Below are positions 61,564 through 64,000 of a DNA stretch of 64,000 bases, in pieces (positions within the stretch are counted from its first letter, which is position 1; each line of letters starts with the position of its first letter). The translations under genes and the position numbers were made by a program. Under the pieces are notes generated by a model that worked only from the letters and a program-made list of their open reading frames with translations, was not told the origin of the DNA and made no database searches. Origin of the DNA: Diphasiastrum complanatum (taxonomy: Eukaryota > Streptophyta > Lycopodiopsida > Lycopodiales > Lycopodiaceae); contig CM055095.1 of assembly GCA_029204225.1 (NCBI GenBank), positions 45,958,575-46,022,574 of the forward strand. Reading direction: 5' to 3'.

Positions 61564-64000
61564 ATGGCTGCTTCAAGAGCTAATCCTCAGGAAGTCAATC
61601 TAATCATTGTTAGGAGATCACCCCATTTGGATCTACCCAAATACAATGGATTACCAAATCCAGATAGATTTCTCCAGATCTATGTGGAATCTTGTGAAGT
61701 CTAAGGCGAAGTTTTTCTTGAGGATAAACTTAAGCTGTTTTCTATGACCCTAATAGGTGCAACACAAGATTGGTATTATAATCAAGATGAAACTGAACGT
61801 ACAGATTGTAAAACTATTAAACGAGCCCTTATCACATAGTTCAAACCTCGGAAGTTTATGGGAGACCCTTTTCTACTTTTAAGTAAAGTTAAAATGGGAA
61901 AGCGAAAAATGGTTTGAGATTACATTGAATAGGTTAAACACCTCAGATCTGAGTGTGAACCTGAGCTGATTGACGAAAATGCCATGATTGTATGATTTTT
62001 GTCAAGTCTACCTAAAAGGATCAAATATGAGTTAAAATGTCATAATGAGTGCCCAATTTTGCAAAACGTTATGAACGATGCAATACGGGAGGAGGATGAA
62101 GATTCAGATGATGAGCCGAATATCAATATGTTGTCTTATACAGCAGGACAAACCACTACGACATCCACCACTATCGCATCAACGAATATCAACGCTATTG
62201 TAGAGATGATGCTCAATGAGTTTGAGAAACTAGGGAAGAACCAACAAAAATAGATGAAAAAATTGCAAGCGCAATTTGATGAGAAGATCAAAGTATTGGA
62301 AGACTTCCATGAAAAAGCGAACAAGGAACCTGAGAAGTTTGCTAAGACTTCTCCTACTAGGAAAAATGTCTGGTGTTCCATTTGTACGGACAATCACACA
62401 GTAAATGAATGTCCTCAATTGAAAAAATAAATAGAAACCAGTATTAGCCATCTGTGCAATTCACTTGATCATGAGACTTCTTATTGCAACTTTAATCCTC
62501 AGATTATCCAGCAATGATATGTCTAGATGGGATATTGAGAACCCCTTTATGGAGGAAATCTGACAGCCGGTCCTCGTCAATCTGCTCTTGGATATCCGAA
62601 ACGATTAGCCTTACCAACCCCACCAACACAATCTGTTCCTCCAGCTAATTTGATGGAACCAGAACCTTACAGAGGTACCGAGCAATGGAATTATGGTAAT
62701 GATCATGAAAGTGGACCTTCAGAACAATATGCTATTTTTGCTGCCACACAACAACAAGCATCTAGAAATTGGACCAGAGCACCACTTGATGCTGTACATG
62801 TGGAGAAAATCGTAGAGTTGTAGAATGTCCAAACAAAGACAAATTTGTACCATTTTGTCATGATTGTGGTTATGGACATTGCTACAAGGAGTGTTCAGCA
62901 AGATCGAAGCCGCCACCGATCATAGCTCCTATAAATTTGATAACAATTAATCAAATTGAACTAAGTATACCCTTGATGGTGGTTACCAGAGCTCAGAAGT
63001 AGAAAGAACCGGTAGCAGATCCAGTACCTGCTGATTCTATACCATTAACTGATATACCAATATCATTTGGAGTCTATCCAAATCTCCATGTCGAAAAGAG
63101 AAAATATCAGGATATGAGGCAATGGATTAAACAATTGCAAAAAGAAGAGGAGCTTGAAGCCGCTAAAGTTGTAGCCGAAGTCCATTCTTCACCTGTGCAG
63201 CCACTGAATAATCCACGAACGAATATGAATACTCAGTTTCCTCATCACGAAGAACCCTTCAAGATGACTGAACTGAAAGTGCCACAAATAGAGTTACTCA
63301 TGAATATTTTGTCCAGTGAGATAAATATTACATTAGGAGAATTTCTGAAGTTGGTGCCAAAAGCAAAAGAAGTATTAGCATAGAAGTTAGCTCAGATTGA
63401 ACCAGAAGCCAATCAAGAACCACTTTTTTGTGCTGGATTTGAAGAATCTAATGAAGTACTCCATGTCAGAGCATCCTGGAAAAGTGAGCAAAAAAATATC
63501 ACCTTACCGATACAGCATATAGGCAATTTTCTAAAGAAGCAACCATGATAGATGGAGGTTCGGGAGTTAACTTGATTTCAACAAAGCTATGTGCGAAGTG
63601 GGGCCTTACAAGGATTAAGCTTGCAACTTTTGCCATTAAGCTACCTGATCATACTACAATTCATTCGTTGGGAATTGTTGAAGACATACTTGTCAAAATT
63701 GCTGGAGTACAGTTTGTCATTACTTTTGTATAAATGGACTTACTTGACACACCAAATGTCTACCGAGTCCTATTGGGACGCCCATGGTTACGAGTTGCGC
63801 AAGTGATTCATAACTGGGGTACCAAAAAAATCACTTTTGAAAATCGTGAACGTGCAGTCAAAGTTGATCCGATCACTTGAACTATCAAACTAGTAGCCCA
63901 AAAAGAGGATGATGATTCATCAACAACAAATCATACCTGTGATTGACCAGTCAAAAAATTGGGAGTACATTATGACTCTCAAACCGATACTATCAACTGG
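61564..64000 (+). pseudogene. Ty3-gypsy gag-protease, decayed, cut by the window end
   Basis: From ATG 61564: HLDLPKYNGLPNPDRFLQIY, LKLFSMTLIGATQDWYYNQD and LRSECEPELIDENAM..FLSSLPKRIKYEL, the Retrotrans_gag capsid domain. Zinc knuckles follow at 62374-62412 (CSICTDNHTVNEC) and, in another frame, 62856-62894 (CHDCGYGHCYKEC). A third frame carries the protease: MIDGGSGVNLIS (63545) and, after a stop, LLGRPWL (about 63770). At least six in-frame stops, mostly explicable as C-to-T changes (CAA/CAG/CGA to stop), and two frame changes show it is dead. Reverse transcriptase and integrase would lie beyond the window. Confidence 0.88.

Overview
This is a nuclear window from a land plant with a large, repeat-dominated genome. 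The evidence is Ty1-copia and Ty3-gypsy retrotransposons, hAT, PIF/Harbinger and Mutator-like DNA transposons, Helitron-like ends, very long (GA)n/(TA)n/(GT)n tracts, and spliced genes with GT-AG introns. Low gene density and a multi-kilobase intron full of transposon debris would fit a fern or another large-genome plant, but the sequence alone does not fix the lineage.

The one host gene I can support is a plant (predicted plastid) member of the YidD family (UPF0161, membrane-protein insertion efficiency factor). It lies on the + strand in four small exons spread over about 11.6 kb: roughly 23205-23400, 24189-24251, 33142-33282 and 34723-34763. All three introns are phase 1, each downstream exon begins with GT, and intron 2 is about 8.9 kb. 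The last three exons join into one clean family-like C-terminal domain. The first exon is less certain, because two reading frames compete. A (GA)n tract, a TTTCACGTGAAA palindrome and a perfect G-box lie upstream. Intron 2 contains a group II intron domain V relic of likely organelle origin, a hAT-like repeat pair and an unidentified broken coding fragment. Intron 3 holds a copia fragment.

Left part (1-22 kb): a foldback element (about 2.9-3.4 kb); a 2.07-kb Mutator-like element with 400-480-bp terminal inverted repeats carrying a captured piece of an LPR1-like multicopper oxidase gene (7.3-9.4 kb); a decayed hAT transposase with BED finger (11.2-12.9 kb); a copia RNase H scrap (17.2-17.6 kb); a broken PIF/Harbinger transposase (19-19.8 kb); and an 83-bp tRNA-like insert with a perfect 13-bp target duplication (20.85 kb).

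Right part (35-64 kb): a second foldback of the same family (36.5-37.0 kb); a deleted + strand copia element with both LTRs (38.2-40.7 kb); two minus-strand copia remnants, one apparently nested in the other (40.7-43.8 kb); Helitron-like 3' ends and a degenerate minisatellite (44.6-47.9 kb); a copia primer-binding site followed by an open 429-codon frame of unknown function (49.2-52.2 kb); a second hAT relic retaining the dimerisation domain and AT-hooks (52.4-54.5 kb); a roughly 1-kb palindrome between 360-bp direct repeats (55.1-57.5 kb); a dispersed repeat, A-rich tandem repeats and a degenerate heptamer array (58.2-60.2 kb); and the gag-protease part of a decayed Ty3-gypsy element running off the window end.

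Most other open frames are shadows of microsatellites or of transposon remnants. Coordinates of repeats were read by eye and may be off by a few bases.
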